A stretch of 64,000 bases of DNA from Chitinophagaceae bacterium (GTDB lineage Bacteria > Bacteroidota > Bacteroidia > Chitinophagales > Chitinophagaceae): NCBI GenBank assembly GCA_023229465.1, contig JALNZE010000002.1:248001-312000 (forward strand). Reading direction: 5' to 3'. The translations under genes and the position numbers were made by a program. Within the stretch, counting starts at the first letter, position 1. The number at the start of each line of letters is the position of its first letter. This document shows, piece by piece, positions 1 to 9,266 of this stretch. Below the pieces are notes generated by a model. That model worked only from the letters and a program-made list of their open reading frames with translations. It did not search any database and was not told the origin of the DNA.

Positions 1-9
1 CACAGAGGT

Positions 10-2052
10 TTACCTCAAAACGATGGCTCCCAATGCAGGGAGATGTAGTTTTAATTTATAACACTTAGATGGCTTATCCACTAATTCAGATTCGATAGAA
101 GGATTGTACACATCCCCGGTTCCCCAGAATTCTTTGTTATTACTGTTAAAGATTTCAGTCCATTTACCCTTCCCATGTACATAAATCTCCCAATCGTTCC
201 GCACTACCGGTGTAACATTCAGAATAATCAGTACATCATCTTTTTCCTTCTTTCCTTTGCGGGCATAGACCAAAACAGCATCACTGCGATGGTTCAGGTC
301 AACCCATGCAAAACCGCCGGGTTCAAATTGCTTTTCATATAATGCGGGTTCTGAACGATAGAGTTCATTAAGTTTTTTTACACATTGTTTCATGCCCGCA
401 TGACCCGGGAACTGCAATAGTTCCCACTGTAATTCAGTTTTATAGTTCCATTCGCCGGTGGCGCCAAATTCATCTCCCATGAATAAAAGTTTGGCGCCGG
501 GATGGGTAAACATATAAGTATACAGCACACGAAGGTTGGCGAATTTCTGCCATTCATCTCCCGGCATCTTATATAGCATGGGGCTCTTACCGTGCACTAC
601 TTCATCATGGCTAAGCGGCAGCATAAAATTTTCATCATAGTAATACATCATACTAAACGAGAATTTATCCTGGTGAAACTGTCTGAAAATCGGATCGAGT
701 TTAAAATAATCCAGCGTATCGTGCATCCAGCCCATCATCCATTTCATGCCAAAGCCGAGGCCCCCTTCAAAAGTAGGTTTACTGGTTTGAGGCCAGTCGG
801 TTGATTCTTCCGCTATGGTTTGGATATCCGGAAAATCGCGATACAGTGTTTCATTCAGGTCCTTGATAAACGCGATGGCTTCCAGGTTGCCATTGCCACC
901 GTATTCATTGGGTTCCCACTGACTGGCGCTACGGCTGTAATCCAGTCGTAGCATGGAACTTACGGCATCAACCCGTATACCATCTGTATGAAACTGATCG
1001 CACCAGAAACGCGCGCTGCTGATGAGGAATGATTTTACCTCACCCCTTTTATAATTAAATATGTAAGAGTTCCAGTCGGGATGATACCCTTTTCGCATAT
1101 CGGCATATTCATAAGTATGCGTGCCATCAAACATAAACAATCCATGTGCATCATATGGAAAATGCGAAGGCACCCAATCTAAAATCACACCAATACCTGC
1201 CAGGTGAAAAGCCTCAACCAAGGCCGCGTATTCCTGCGGTGATCCGAAGCGGGAAGTGGGCGCGAAATAACCCGTTCCCTGGTAGCCCCAGCTACCATCA
1301 AAAGGATGTTCCATCACGGGCATAAACTCTACATGCGTAAAACCCATTTCCTTAACATAGGGTACTAAACGTTCGGCTATTTGCTGGTAGGTATTGTATA
1401 CTTCTTCGTTATGCTTATCTGGCCGCATCCAACTGGCCAGGTGTACCTCATATACTGAATAAGGAGAACTAAGTGCATTGTGTTTTTTTCTTTCCCGCAT
1501 CCATTGGGCATCTTTCCACTCATACGCTGTTTGCCAGGTAATGGAAGCTGTAAAGGGACGTTTCTCCCAAAAATTGGCGAAGGGATCTCCTTTATCGAGC
1601 AGGATACCTTTGTATCCATGTATATGATATTTATACGCCTCACCTGCTAGTACGGCAGGAATAAAGCCTTCCCATATACCCGAATTATCCGAACGAACTT
1701 TTAGCAGATGTGATGCTTTATTCCATTCATTAAAATAGCCTATTACCGAAACAAATGTGGCATTGGGCGCCCAAACGGCAAAATAGGTACCCCTGGTATC
1801 CAAAACCTCCAGTTGCTTATTTCCGAAGAGTTTATACAAACTGTAATGCGTACCCTGTTGAAAATTTCTAATATCCGTATCCGTAAACAATGAATAATTC
1901 CAAACAGCTTGCCGCTTATCCACAAAATGAATCTCTTCATATTTTTTGAAAGCCTGTTTTCCAACTTTTGTACTACTCTTATCTCCTGTTGGCAGGTTTT
2001 GTTCAGAAGACGACGCTTCTATTGACCTATCCTTATCGTTGCCTGAACTCAT
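10..2052 (-). CDS. glgB: 1,4-alpha-glucan branching enzyme
   Basis: Transfers alpha-1,4 segments to make alpha-1,6 branches in glycogen; cytoplasmic. The 680-residue protein has a basic, low-complexity N-terminal stretch of about 40 residues, a CBM48-like beta-sandwich (about 75-170), a GH13 barrel (about 195-550) and a C-terminal all-beta domain. Visible GH13 motifs are DGIRVDA with the nucleophile at Asp362, AEEST with the acid at about Glu415, and LSHDEVVHGK. Length and motifs fit GlgB and not debranching enzymes. The gene is divergent from the outer-membrane receptor at 2176 and separated from glgC/glgA by about 7 kb, so it is probably transcribed alone, from the 123-base intergenic region. 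It starts at ATG 2052. The call is firm. Confidence 0.96.
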   Translation of the reverse strand: MSSGNDKDRSIEASSSEQNLPTGDKSSTKVGKQAFKKYEEIHFVDKRQAVWNYSLFTDTDIRNFQQGTHYSLYKLFGNKQLEVLDTRGTYFAVWAPNATFVSVIGYFNEWNKASHLLKVRSDNSGIWEGFIPAVLAGEAYKYHIHGYKGILLDKGDPFANFWEKRPFTASITWQTAYEWKDAQWMRERKKHNALSSPYSVYEVHLASWMRPDKHNEEVYNTYQQIAERLVPYVKEMGFTHVEFMPVMEHPFDGSWGYQGTGYFAPTSRFGSPQEYAALVEAFHLAGIGVILDWVPSHFPYDAHGLFMFDGTHTYEYADMRKGYHPDWNSYIFNYKRGEVKSFLISSARFWCDQFHTDGIRVDAVSSMLRLDYSRSASQWEPNEYGGNGNLEAIAFIKDLNETLYRDFPDIQTIAEESTDWPQTSKPTFEGGLGFGMKWMMGWMHDTLDYFKLDPIFRQFHQDKFSFSMMYYYDENFMLPLSHDEVVHGKSPMLYKMPGDEWQKFANLRVLYTYMFTHPGAKLLFMGDEFGATGEWNYKTELQWELLQFPGHAGMKQCVKKLNELYRSEPALYEKQFEPGGFAWVDLNHRSDAVLVYARKGKKEKDDVLIILNVTPVVRNDWEIYVHGKGKWTEIFNSNNKEFWGTGDVYNPSIESELVDKPSKCYKLKLHLPALGAIVLR

Positions 2053-2175
2053 AAATCAATGATTATCAAATGATGATTTTATTTAACATAAGTTTACAAC
2101 TAATTTTTTAGTTTAACCGGTCAACTTTATGGATTTTACACTTCATTGCATCAAATACCCTAACCAGGCTAACTA

Positions 2176-4950
2176 ATGAGAAAATTACAGCTTATTCTTT
2201 CTTTTTGCAGCTTTTTTGTTTTGTCGGTAACCTTTGCACAACAAAGCTCTCTCAAAGGAACCATCACCGATACCTTAAACAAACAAAACCTTCACAACGC
2301 GGTAATCAGTGTGCTGAGGGTAAAAGATTCTGTATTGGTAAACTTTACCAGAACAGATATGAATGGCCATTTTGAATTAAAGAACCTCCATGCAGGAAAT
2401 TTTATTCTGATGGTAACCTATCCTTCTTACGCTGATTATGTAGAAAAGATCAGCCTGGAAGCAGGAAAAGAAAAATTACTCGGCAACCTGCCATTAATCA
2501 CCAGGGCTAATTTATTAGAAGAAGTGATTGTTAGACAACGTATCAGCGCCATTAGGGTAAAGGGGGATACTACTGAATACAGGGCGGATAGTTTTCATGT
2601 AAGCGCCAATGCGGATGTACAGGAACTACTAAGAAAAATGCCCGGTATACAGGTAAACAGCAAAGGAGAAATTACGGCCCAGGGAGAAAAAGTTGAGAAA
2701 GTACTGGTGGATGGTGAAGAGTTTTTTAGTGATGACCCCGCAGTGGTAACCAAAAACCTGAGAGCCGATGCAGTGGATAAAATACAGGCCTTCGATAAAA
2801 AAAGTGACCAAGCGGTATTTACGGGAATTGATGATGGACAAAAAATGAAAACATTAAACATTCAGTTAAAAGAAGATAAAAAGAAGGGGTATTTTGGCAA
2901 GATGGAAGCTGGCAGTAATTTTGACAGGTACCGGTACGGTAAATTATTAGGAAATGCCTTTAAAGGAAAAAGAAAAGTTTCTGCTTATTTAACCACCGAT
3001 AATACAAAATACGAATCGCTTAATTGGGATGAAAATAGAAATTATGGAGGAGACGTCAATACTACCACGGAAATTATGGACGACGGTGGTATGGCTATGT
3101 ATTCTATGGGTGATGATTTTAGTTATGGACGTGGCTTCCCTATTTCTACAACGGGGGGCTTACATTTTAGCAATAAATGGAATAAAGACAAATACAATAC
3201 CAACACTACTTACCAGTACAATCAATTGAATGTAACGGGTATTACGCAAACCAAAACACAAAATATTCTACCAGATACCAGTTTTTTTAATACCACTTCA
3301 CAAGATCAGGTGGCAGAAAAAACCAGAAATAAACTTACCAGTATTAATGAGTGGCAAATTGATTCTTCTAGTTCATTGAAACTAACGGTAAGAGGTTCTT
3401 CAGTTAAAGGGTTGAGTAAAACCAACTATTTGGGACAATCTATTAGCGAAGATGGGAAACTGATCAATGAGAGTAATCGTAGCACAGATAATTCCAATAA
3501 AAACAATACCCTGAATAATAATATTTTCTGGCGAAAGAAATTCCTGAAAAAAGGTAGAACGATCTCGATAAATTCAGATTTGAATTTTAATAGTGTAGAT
3601 GAAAATATAATGTTACTATCAGCAAACCGTTTTTACGATAAAAGCGGCTCATTGATAAGTACCTATAATGTTGACCAATGGAAAAAAAATAAACAAACGG
3701 GATCAACCATAAATACCCTTGTTACTTATACAGAACCCATTTGGAAAAATACTTTCTTAGTGCTGAATTATCGACTAAATCTGAACAGAAACGACGCAGA
3801 AAGAAATACGTTTGGCAAGAATGGAACAGGCAAATATGAAGATTTAGTTGATACACTTAGCAATCATTTTATTTTTAATACAACCGTAAATCAGGGTGGT
3901 TTTAATATTCGCTATAATGAAAAGAAAATAAATTTTTCGCTTGGTACGGGTTTGGGTAATGCAGTCTATCATTTAAATGATGTTAAGAAGCTGTCAGAAA
4001 GACAAGTATCTTTTACTAATTTTGTGCCTGCAGTTTCCTTTACTTTTAAACCCAAACAACAACGAAGTTTCTCTTTCAATTATATAGGGAACACGCAAAA
4101 CCCTACACTACAACAGATTCAGCCCATTATTGATAATATAGATCCATTAGATATTGAAATTGGAAACCCAAATCTGAAACAGTCATTCACCCATAAATTC
4201 AGTATCAGGGCTTCTGATTATAAAGTGTTAAAAAGCAGGTATCTTTCTGCTTCAGTGAACTATAATAAAACAGAGAATGGAATTTCTGAAGCAAGTACCA
4301 TTGATAATCTGGGAAGAAGAATCAATCAGGCAATTAATGTTACGGGGAATTATGAGTTAAGTGCTAACCTAAATTTTGGATTTGATCTGGTTCCTTCTTT
4401 AAATGTAGGATTTGGGTTTGGCCCGAATAAACGAAGGTATGTGAATGTTATTAACGGGATAATGAATCAAACAGATAACAATAGCATTCGCTTGAGTATC
4501 AATGCCGGTTACTGGTCAGACAAATGGATTAACTTTTGGATGAACCTGAGTGCAGTAAACAATAGTAGCACTTCTTCCATTAGACCAGAAGTCGTAACAA
4601 AGTATTGGTCGTATAATACGTATTCAAATATTCAGCTCAAGTTTAAGAAACAAAAAATATATATTGATATGAACCTTGAGGCAAATATTTACCAAAAAAC
4701 GGCTGCATTTGCCAACCAGCAGAATGTATATATTTTTAGTCCCTCCATTAGAAAAGTTATTTCAAAAGATGATAAATGGGAGACAAAATTCTTTGTAAAT
4801 GATTTATTTAATCAAAAAAGAGGGGTTAACAGAAGTGTTTCAAGCAATTATATTTCAGAAACAACCTCACAAAATATTCAACGCTATTTTTTGCTTTCAC
4901 TAATTTATAATTTTAGTAAAAACGGTAAACCTACTAACAATGGCTTCTAA
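2176..4950 (+). CDS. Outer-membrane beta-barrel protein with carboxypeptidase-like N-terminal domain (TonB-receptor-like)
   Basis: 924 residues with a signal peptide (cleavage after about residue 21, FAQ). A carboxypeptidase-regulatory-like beta-sandwich covers about 23-110 (TDTLNKQNLHNAVISVLRV), a plug-like segment about 120-235 (VLVDGEEFFSDDP), and the rest is a long barrel rich in Asn, Thr and aromatic residues. It resembles the OMP_b-brl_3 family rather than SusC: no SusD gene is near. The last codons overlap the start of the GLPGLI gene by 11 bases, so the two are probably translationally coupled. In Bacteroidota such barrels are commonly paired with GLPGLI proteins. The substrate is unknown. 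Confidence 0.85.
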   Translation: MRKLQLILSFCSFFVLSVTFAQQSSLKGTITDTLNKQNLHNAVISVLRVKDSVLVNFTRTDMNGHFELKNLHAGNFILMVTYPSYADYVEKISLEAGKEKLLGNLPLITRANLLEEVIVRQRISAIRVKGDTTEYRADSFHVSANADVQELLRKMPGIQVNSKGEITAQGEKVEKVLVDGEEFFSDDPAVVTKNLRADAVDKIQAFDKKSDQAVFTGIDDGQKMKTLNIQLKEDKKKGYFGKMEAGSNFDRYRYGKLLGNAFKGKRKVSAYLTTDNTKYESLNWDENRNYGGDVNTTTEIMDDGGMAMYSMGDDFSYGRGFPISTTGGLHFSNKWNKDKYNTNTTYQYNQLNVTGITQTKTQNILPDTSFFNTTSQDQVAEKTRNKLTSINEWQIDSSSSLKLTVRGSSVKGLSKTNYLGQSISEDGKLINESNRSTDNSNKNNTLNNNIFWRKKFLKKGRTISINSDLNFNSVDENIMLLSANRFYDKSGSLISTYNVDQWKKNKQTGSTINTLVTYTEPIWKNTFLVLNYRLNLNRNDAERNTFGKNGTGKYEDLVDTLSNHFIFNTTVNQGGFNIRYNEKKINFSLGTGLGNAVYHLNDVKKLSERQVSFTNFVPAVSFTFKPKQQRSFSFNYIGNTQNPTLQQIQPIIDNIDPLDIEIGNPNLKQSFTHKFSIRASDYKVLKSRYLSASVNYNKTENGISEASTIDNLGRRINQAINVTGNYELSANLNFGFDLVPSLNVGFGFGPNKRRYVNVINGIMNQTDNNSIRLSINAGYWSDKWINFWMNLSAVNNSSTSSIRPEVVTKYWSYNTYSNIQLKFKKQKIYIDMNLEANIYQKTAAFANQQNVYIFSPSIRKVISKDDKWETKFFVNDLFNQKRGVNRSVSSNYISETTSQNIQRYFLLSLIYNFSKNGKPTNNGF

Positions 4951-5692
4951 CATACAAACCATACTATTCGTTGCTTTTAGCAGTATTTTGTTTTCTGCAA
5001 ATGCGCAAACCCAATTCATCATGAAAGGGCGGGTTGAATATGAAAAGAAAATCAACCAGTTTAAATCGATTGAAGGAAAAGAAGACAATATCTGGTATAA
5101 AGAAATGATGAAAGTATACCCGAAATTTGTAAATGATGTTTATGAATTGAGGTTTGATTCGAAGAAATCTGTTTACAAACTGGCCAAAGAAAACACCGAT
5201 AATAAATATTTGATGTGGGGCAGTAAACCTTCTGAAACGGATGGGATAGTACAGGATTTGGAAAATAAAAGCTTATCCACCCAAAAAGATGTTTTTGAAA
5301 ATACCTACCTGATTAAGGACAGCCTCCGAAAACTGGAATGGCGAATTACCGATGAAACCCGTGATATTGCTGGTTTTGAATGCAGGAAAGCCGTTACCAA
5401 AATTTGCGATTCTGTTTATGTAGTGGCTTTCTATACAGACCAGATACCCGTAAGCAGCGGCCCGGAAAGTTTTGGCGGATTACCGGGTTTGATACTCGGA
5501 TTGGCTGTTCCCAGATTATACACTACCTGGTTTGCTACCAAATTAGAATTGATAGATCCAAGCATTGCACAGTTAAATCCGGTTCAAAAAGGTAAAAAAG
5601 TAACCAGGGAACAATTGTTTGCAGAACTCAAAAAAGGGTTGAAAGACTGGGGGGAAGAGGGTGAGAAAAGAATTTGGGTTGTTTCACTTTGA
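4940..5692 (+). CDS. GLPGLI family protein
   Basis: 250 residues with a signal peptide (cleavage near SANAQ, about residue 22). The family signature GLPGLILGL is present at about residue 178, inside the typical context PVSSGPESFGGLPG. The function of this Bacteroidota family is not known; members sit next to outer-membrane barrels, as here, and are thought to be periplasmic or outer-membrane-associated. The start ATG lies inside the 3' end of the upstream barrel gene (11-base overlap in another frame), which supports an operon of two. Nothing is unusual in length. Confidence 0.88.
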   Translation: MASNIQTILFVAFSSILFSANAQTQFIMKGRVEYEKKINQFKSIEGKEDNIWYKEMMKVYPKFVNDVYELRFDSKKSVYKLAKENTDNKYLMWGSKPSETDGIVQDLENKSLSTQKDVFENTYLIKDSLRKLEWRITDETRDIAGFECRKAVTKICDSVYVVAFYTDQIPVSSGPESFGGLPGLILGLAVPRLYTTWFATKLELIDPSIAQLNPVQKGKKVTREQLFAELKKGLKDWGEEGEKRIWVVSL

Positions 5693-5871
5693 TCATCGTG
5701 AGTCGTGAGCTGGTTTTGCCGGTATGATCCCGTCCATCCACCAAATTAGGTACATTTTGAATGGCTTTCCTGATACCAAAGACATTTATCCAATGCCCTA
5801 AAGTTAACATTATTAAAAGAACCCATCTTCCGGCCCTATGAAATAGCGTTAAGAAGAATAACATACTTTAC

Positions 5872-7716
5872 TTATCTATTCAGCGCTATCACCCACATTT
5901 TTTTGGCAGGAATGGTAAACTGATCTCCAACAATTTGACCGCTGGTTACTTCTTTTCCTTTTGTAAATCCTTTGGTACGTTCATCAAATTGAGAGAACTG
6001 AACTGATTTTTCTTTATCAGACGTATTCATCACACACATGACTGTTTGTGTGGCATCATACCTGAAATAAACATATAAGCCATCAGCAGGAAGGTACTGC
6101 ATTAGTTTTCCGGTTTGAAGGGCGGTTGAATTTTTCCTGAAAATACCAAGCGATCTGGTGTATTGTTGTACTTCTTTTTCTGTTGCGGTTAGCCCTTCAC
6201 CCGTAAAGGCATTTTTGGTATCCCCATTCCATCCACCCGGAAAATCAAGGCGTACCCATCCATCGGGGTTACTGATTCCTTTCATAACTATTTCCGTTCC
6301 ATAATATAATTGTGGAATACCGCGGCAGGTTAGTAACCAGGCAAGGCCCATTTTATGTTTTTCAACATCTTCATTTACCGTTGAAAAAAAACGGGTCATA
6401 TCATGGTTATCGAGAAAGATTACATTTCGGCTGGGGTCTTTGTATACAAAATCATTGCTCAAAGTGGTATATAGTTTCGTAACACCCTCATTCCAGCCAA
6501 AAGGCTGATTTAAGGCAGGCTGGATACCATAAAACAGTGTTTGAAAATCGATGGAACCCTGCAGGTTACTTTTGAAGGGGACATGTAGTTTGTTCTCAAC
6601 AAAATAAGCCTGGTTGAGTACACCATGCACCCAGTTTTCTCCAAACAGTGTCATGAGTGGATATTCATCTGTAAGCGCCTGATTACAACGATTCATAAAA
6701 GCAAGGTCGTTATAGATATAAGTATCAATTCTCCAGCCATCTACGCCAAATTCTTCTACTGACCATAGTGCGTGTTGTATCAGGAAATTGGCAACAAAAG
6801 GATTGCCATGATTAAGGTCGGGCATTTGCGTGGTAAACCAACCATCAGCCGTTCTTTTAGCGTCTGTTTTAGATGCATATGGATCGAACAGGGGTTGATC
6901 TTTATAACTGGTTTGGGTAAATGACGGCCATTGATGTAACCAGTCTTTAGCGGGCGCGTCTGTTACAATAAAATGATAACTGCCAACATGGTTATACACT
7001 GCATCCTGTATCAGTTTCATTCCGCGATTATGTAATGCATCACTTAATTTTCGATAAGCTGATTCACCACCCAAGCGGGGTTCAATCTTGTAGTGATCTG
7101 TAAAAGCATACCCATGTTCGGTTCGGTCAGGCATATCATTTTCAAGTACCGGTGTCATCCATAGAGTGGTTACCCCCAAACCCTGCAGGTAATCCAGATG
7201 GTTAATCACGCCCTGCATATCACCACCATGGCGATGGTAGATAGAATCGCGGTTAAGGCTCTGGTCGCGCATGCCGGCAACCCTGTCGTTACTAATATCC
7301 CCATTACTAAAACGGTCGGGCATTAAAAAGTAGATGAAATCTGCAGAGGTAACTCCCTTTGCAAATGTTTTTCCTTTCCCTTCCCTTCTTGGTTTTAATG
7401 GCCAATAAACGCCATGCGCCTTGGTGCCATCAATAAAATTGATCAGTACATCACCTGGTTGGGCATCTGCAGAAACAGTAACCTCCAGAGCAAGGTATTT
7501 TCCATTTTCAAACTTGCTTACTTTGGTTAATGTAACACCCGGGTAATTAATTTTAACTTTTTCATTTTTAAAACCCTCATACGCTCCCTTAACAAGAATC
7601 TGTACTTTATTCCACTTCATTCCGGTGTACCAGTTTGAAGGATACAGCTTCGCATATTGTGCATTCACAGAAAATGCCACAAAACAAATGATTACACCAA
7701 CCCATATTTTTTTCAT
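5872..7716 (-). CDS. Secreted alpha-amylase family protein (neopullulanase/cyclomaltodextrinase-like, GH13)
   Basis: 614 residues. Start placed at ATG 7716, which directly precedes a signal peptide ending in SVNAQ; a TTG 18 bases upstream is less likely. After an Ig-like N-terminal domain (about 20-115) comes a GH13 barrel with four readable motifs: DAVYNHVG, DGWRIDTY (nucleophile Asp), FGENW (acid Glu) and FLDNHD. The export signal and N-terminal domain resemble SusA-type periplasmic enzymes that cut maltodextrins, pullulan or cyclodextrins. It lies 41 bases downstream of a sugar transporter on the same strand, so the pair probably cleaves and imports maltodextrin. Exact bond specificity cannot be read from sequence. 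Confidence 0.9.
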   Translation of the reverse strand: MKKIWVGVIICFVAFSVNAQYAKLYPSNWYTGMKWNKVQILVKGAYEGFKNEKVKINYPGVTLTKVSKFENGKYLALEVTVSADAQPGDVLINFIDGTKAHGVYWPLKPRREGKGKTFAKGVTSADFIYFLMPDRFSNGDISNDRVAGMRDQSLNRDSIYHRHGGDMQGVINHLDYLQGLGVTTLWMTPVLENDMPDRTEHGYAFTDHYKIEPRLGGESAYRKLSDALHNRGMKLIQDAVYNHVGSYHFIVTDAPAKDWLHQWPSFTQTSYKDQPLFDPYASKTDAKRTADGWFTTQMPDLNHGNPFVANFLIQHALWSVEEFGVDGWRIDTYIYNDLAFMNRCNQALTDEYPLMTLFGENWVHGVLNQAYFVENKLHVPFKSNLQGSIDFQTLFYGIQPALNQPFGWNEGVTKLYTTLSNDFVYKDPSRNVIFLDNHDMTRFFSTVNEDVEKHKMGLAWLLTCRGIPQLYYGTEIVMKGISNPDGWVRLDFPGGWNGDTKNAFTGEGLTATEKEVQQYTRSLGIFRKNSTALQTGKLMQYLPADGLYVYFRYDATQTVMCVMNTSDKEKSVQFSQFDERTKGFTKGKEVTSGQIVGDQFTIPAKKMWVIALNR

Positions 7717-7757
7717 AACACAAATTTTATTCAACTAATTATTAATTATTAATTAAC

Positions 7758-9140
7758 TCACTCTCTCCCCTGCTTAATTTTAACCGCCCCCTCATCATAC
7801 ACAAACAACACACTAACCGCGGCGCAAAGCATTAGAAAACCTGCAAACACAATTGCATAGATGGGCTGTCCGCCATATAAATGTTTTACGATCCATCCCC
7901 CGCAAATACCATTGACGATCTGTGGCAGGGTAATAAAGAAGTTAAAAATGCCCATATATATTCCCAGTTTCCCGGCAGGTATTGAACCGGAAAGGATCAC
8001 ATAAGGCATGGCCAGGATACTTGCCCAGGCCAGTCCTACCCCAACCATTGAATAGGTAAGCATAGCAGGGTCTTTGATAAAATAGATAGAGATTAAACCT
8101 ACACCCCCTGCTATCAGTGAAAATGCATGGGTGCCCTTTCTACCAAGGAGTTTTGCTACGAGGGGCAGGCATAAAGCATATAATGCAGCTACTAAATTAT
8201 AGGTGCCAAAAGCAGAACTCACATGATTTCCTGCTTCATTATAAGCAACTGATTTTGCATAATCGCCGGAAAGCCCATACACATGTGTTGCCACTGCATC
8301 TGTTGTAAATACCCACATACTAAACAATGCAAACCATGAAAAGAACTGTACCAGCCCTAATTGCTTCATGGTCTTTGGCATCAGTTTAAAGTCTTTAAAT
8401 ATTTCTGATATCCCCGCTTTTTCTGCCGCCTCATTACGGCCATGGTATTTTGCATATTCTTCCGGTGGATATTCTTTTGATTTAAAAACAGTAATCAGTA
8501 TGGCAGTAATAAATACAGCAGCACCAATATAAAATGAATACCGGATATTATCAGCCACACCGGTAATACCTGCTTCCTGAGAAAATCCGTTTTTAGCAAG
8601 GATAGAGGGAAGTTCAGAACCTGCCACTGCGCCAATACCAATTAAAAATGTCTGAACAGCAAATCCGCTGGTTCGTTGAGAATCGGGCAGGTTATCTGCC
8701 ACCAGGGCACGAAAGGGTTCCATGGCCACATTAAAAGAAGCGTCCATGATCATTACCATCCCTGCCCCAATCCATAAAGCAGGCACAATGGATGAAATGG
8801 CCCCGGAATTGGGGAGAAAGATTAATGCTGCTGAAGACAACAATGCCCCAGCTAAAAAATAGGGCTTACGACGACCCAGGCGATTCCAGGTTCTATCACT
8901 ATAATGGCCAATCAGGGGTTGTACAATCATTCCAACCAGGGGTGCCACTATCCAGAACATGGGTAACTGTTCCACATCTGCACCAAATGATCTGAGGATA
9001 CGACTGGTGTTCCCATTCTGCAGGGCAAATCCGAACTGGATACCAAGGAACCCAAAACTCATAAAAAAGATTTGTGCAAGGCTTAACCTTGGCTTGGGAA
9101 GTGTACCGGCGGTTACTGGCAAAGGGGTAGATGAAGACAT
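7758..9140 (-). CDS. MFS sugar transporter, SLC45/maltose type
   Basis: 460 residues with about 12 hydrophobic segments; inner membrane. The N-terminal signature (FGFLGIQFGFALQNGNTSR) and the loop motif GHYSDRTWNRLGRRKPYF match the SLC45-like glycoside/cation symporter group found beside amylases in Bacteroidota. It is followed by the GH13 amylase with a 41-base gap and preceded by a terminator hairpin after glgC, so this two-gene unit probably has its own promoter. A TATTTTAG element on this strand at 9184-9191 could be the -7 box. Maltose or maltodextrin uptake is inferred from the neighbour; the substrate is not proven by sequence. Confidence 0.85.
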   Translation of the reverse strand: MSSSTPLPVTAGTLPKPRLSLAQIFFMSFGFLGIQFGFALQNGNTSRILRSFGADVEQLPMFWIVAPLVGMIVQPLIGHYSDRTWNRLGRRKPYFLAGALLSSAALIFLPNSGAISSIVPALWIGAGMVMIMDASFNVAMEPFRALVADNLPDSQRTSGFAVQTFLIGIGAVAGSELPSILAKNGFSQEAGITGVADNIRYSFYIGAAVFITAILITVFKSKEYPPEEYAKYHGRNEAAEKAGISEIFKDFKLMPKTMKQLGLVQFFSWFALFSMWVFTTDAVATHVYGLSGDYAKSVAYNEAGNHVSSAFGTYNLVAALYALCLPLVAKLLGRKGTHAFSLIAGGVGLISIYFIKDPAMLTYSMVGVGLAWASILAMPYVILSGSIPAGKLGIYMGIFNFFITLPQIVNGICGGWIVKHLYGGQPIYAIVFAGFLMLCAAVSVLFVYDEGAVKIKQGRE

Positions 9141-9192
9141 AGCAATCGATTAAAGCAATGAATATGTATTTATTACACGTACTCTAAAATAC

Positions 9193-9221
9193 AATAAAAA
9201 ACATCCTCCCGGGGATGTTTT
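9193..9221 (-). terminator. Rho-independent terminator after glgC
   Basis: A 9-base-pair perfect stem (9198-9206 with 9213-9221, arms AAAACATCC and GGATGTTTT) and a 6-base loop, followed on the minus strand by TT-A-TT. It ends the glgA-glgC unit before the transporter gene. The arms are A/T-flanked, so it may also work in the other direction. Confidence 0.7.
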
Positions 9222-9266
9222 ACTAATTCGTTATTAAAAGCCTCAGGACTTTTGCTTTCAGCTGCC

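Noticed and set aside
2176..4950. A SusC-type polysaccharide receptor at 2176-4950
   Set aside because: No SusD gene follows and the plug lacks the SusC signature; a GLPGLI gene follows instead.
5628..5864. A 78-codon open frame on the minus strand in the gap between the GLPGLI and amylase genes
   Set aside because: It overlaps the end of the GLPGLI gene, has no recognisable domain or coding-like composition, and its C-terminal part is antisense to the GLPGLI gene. I left it out as a gene.
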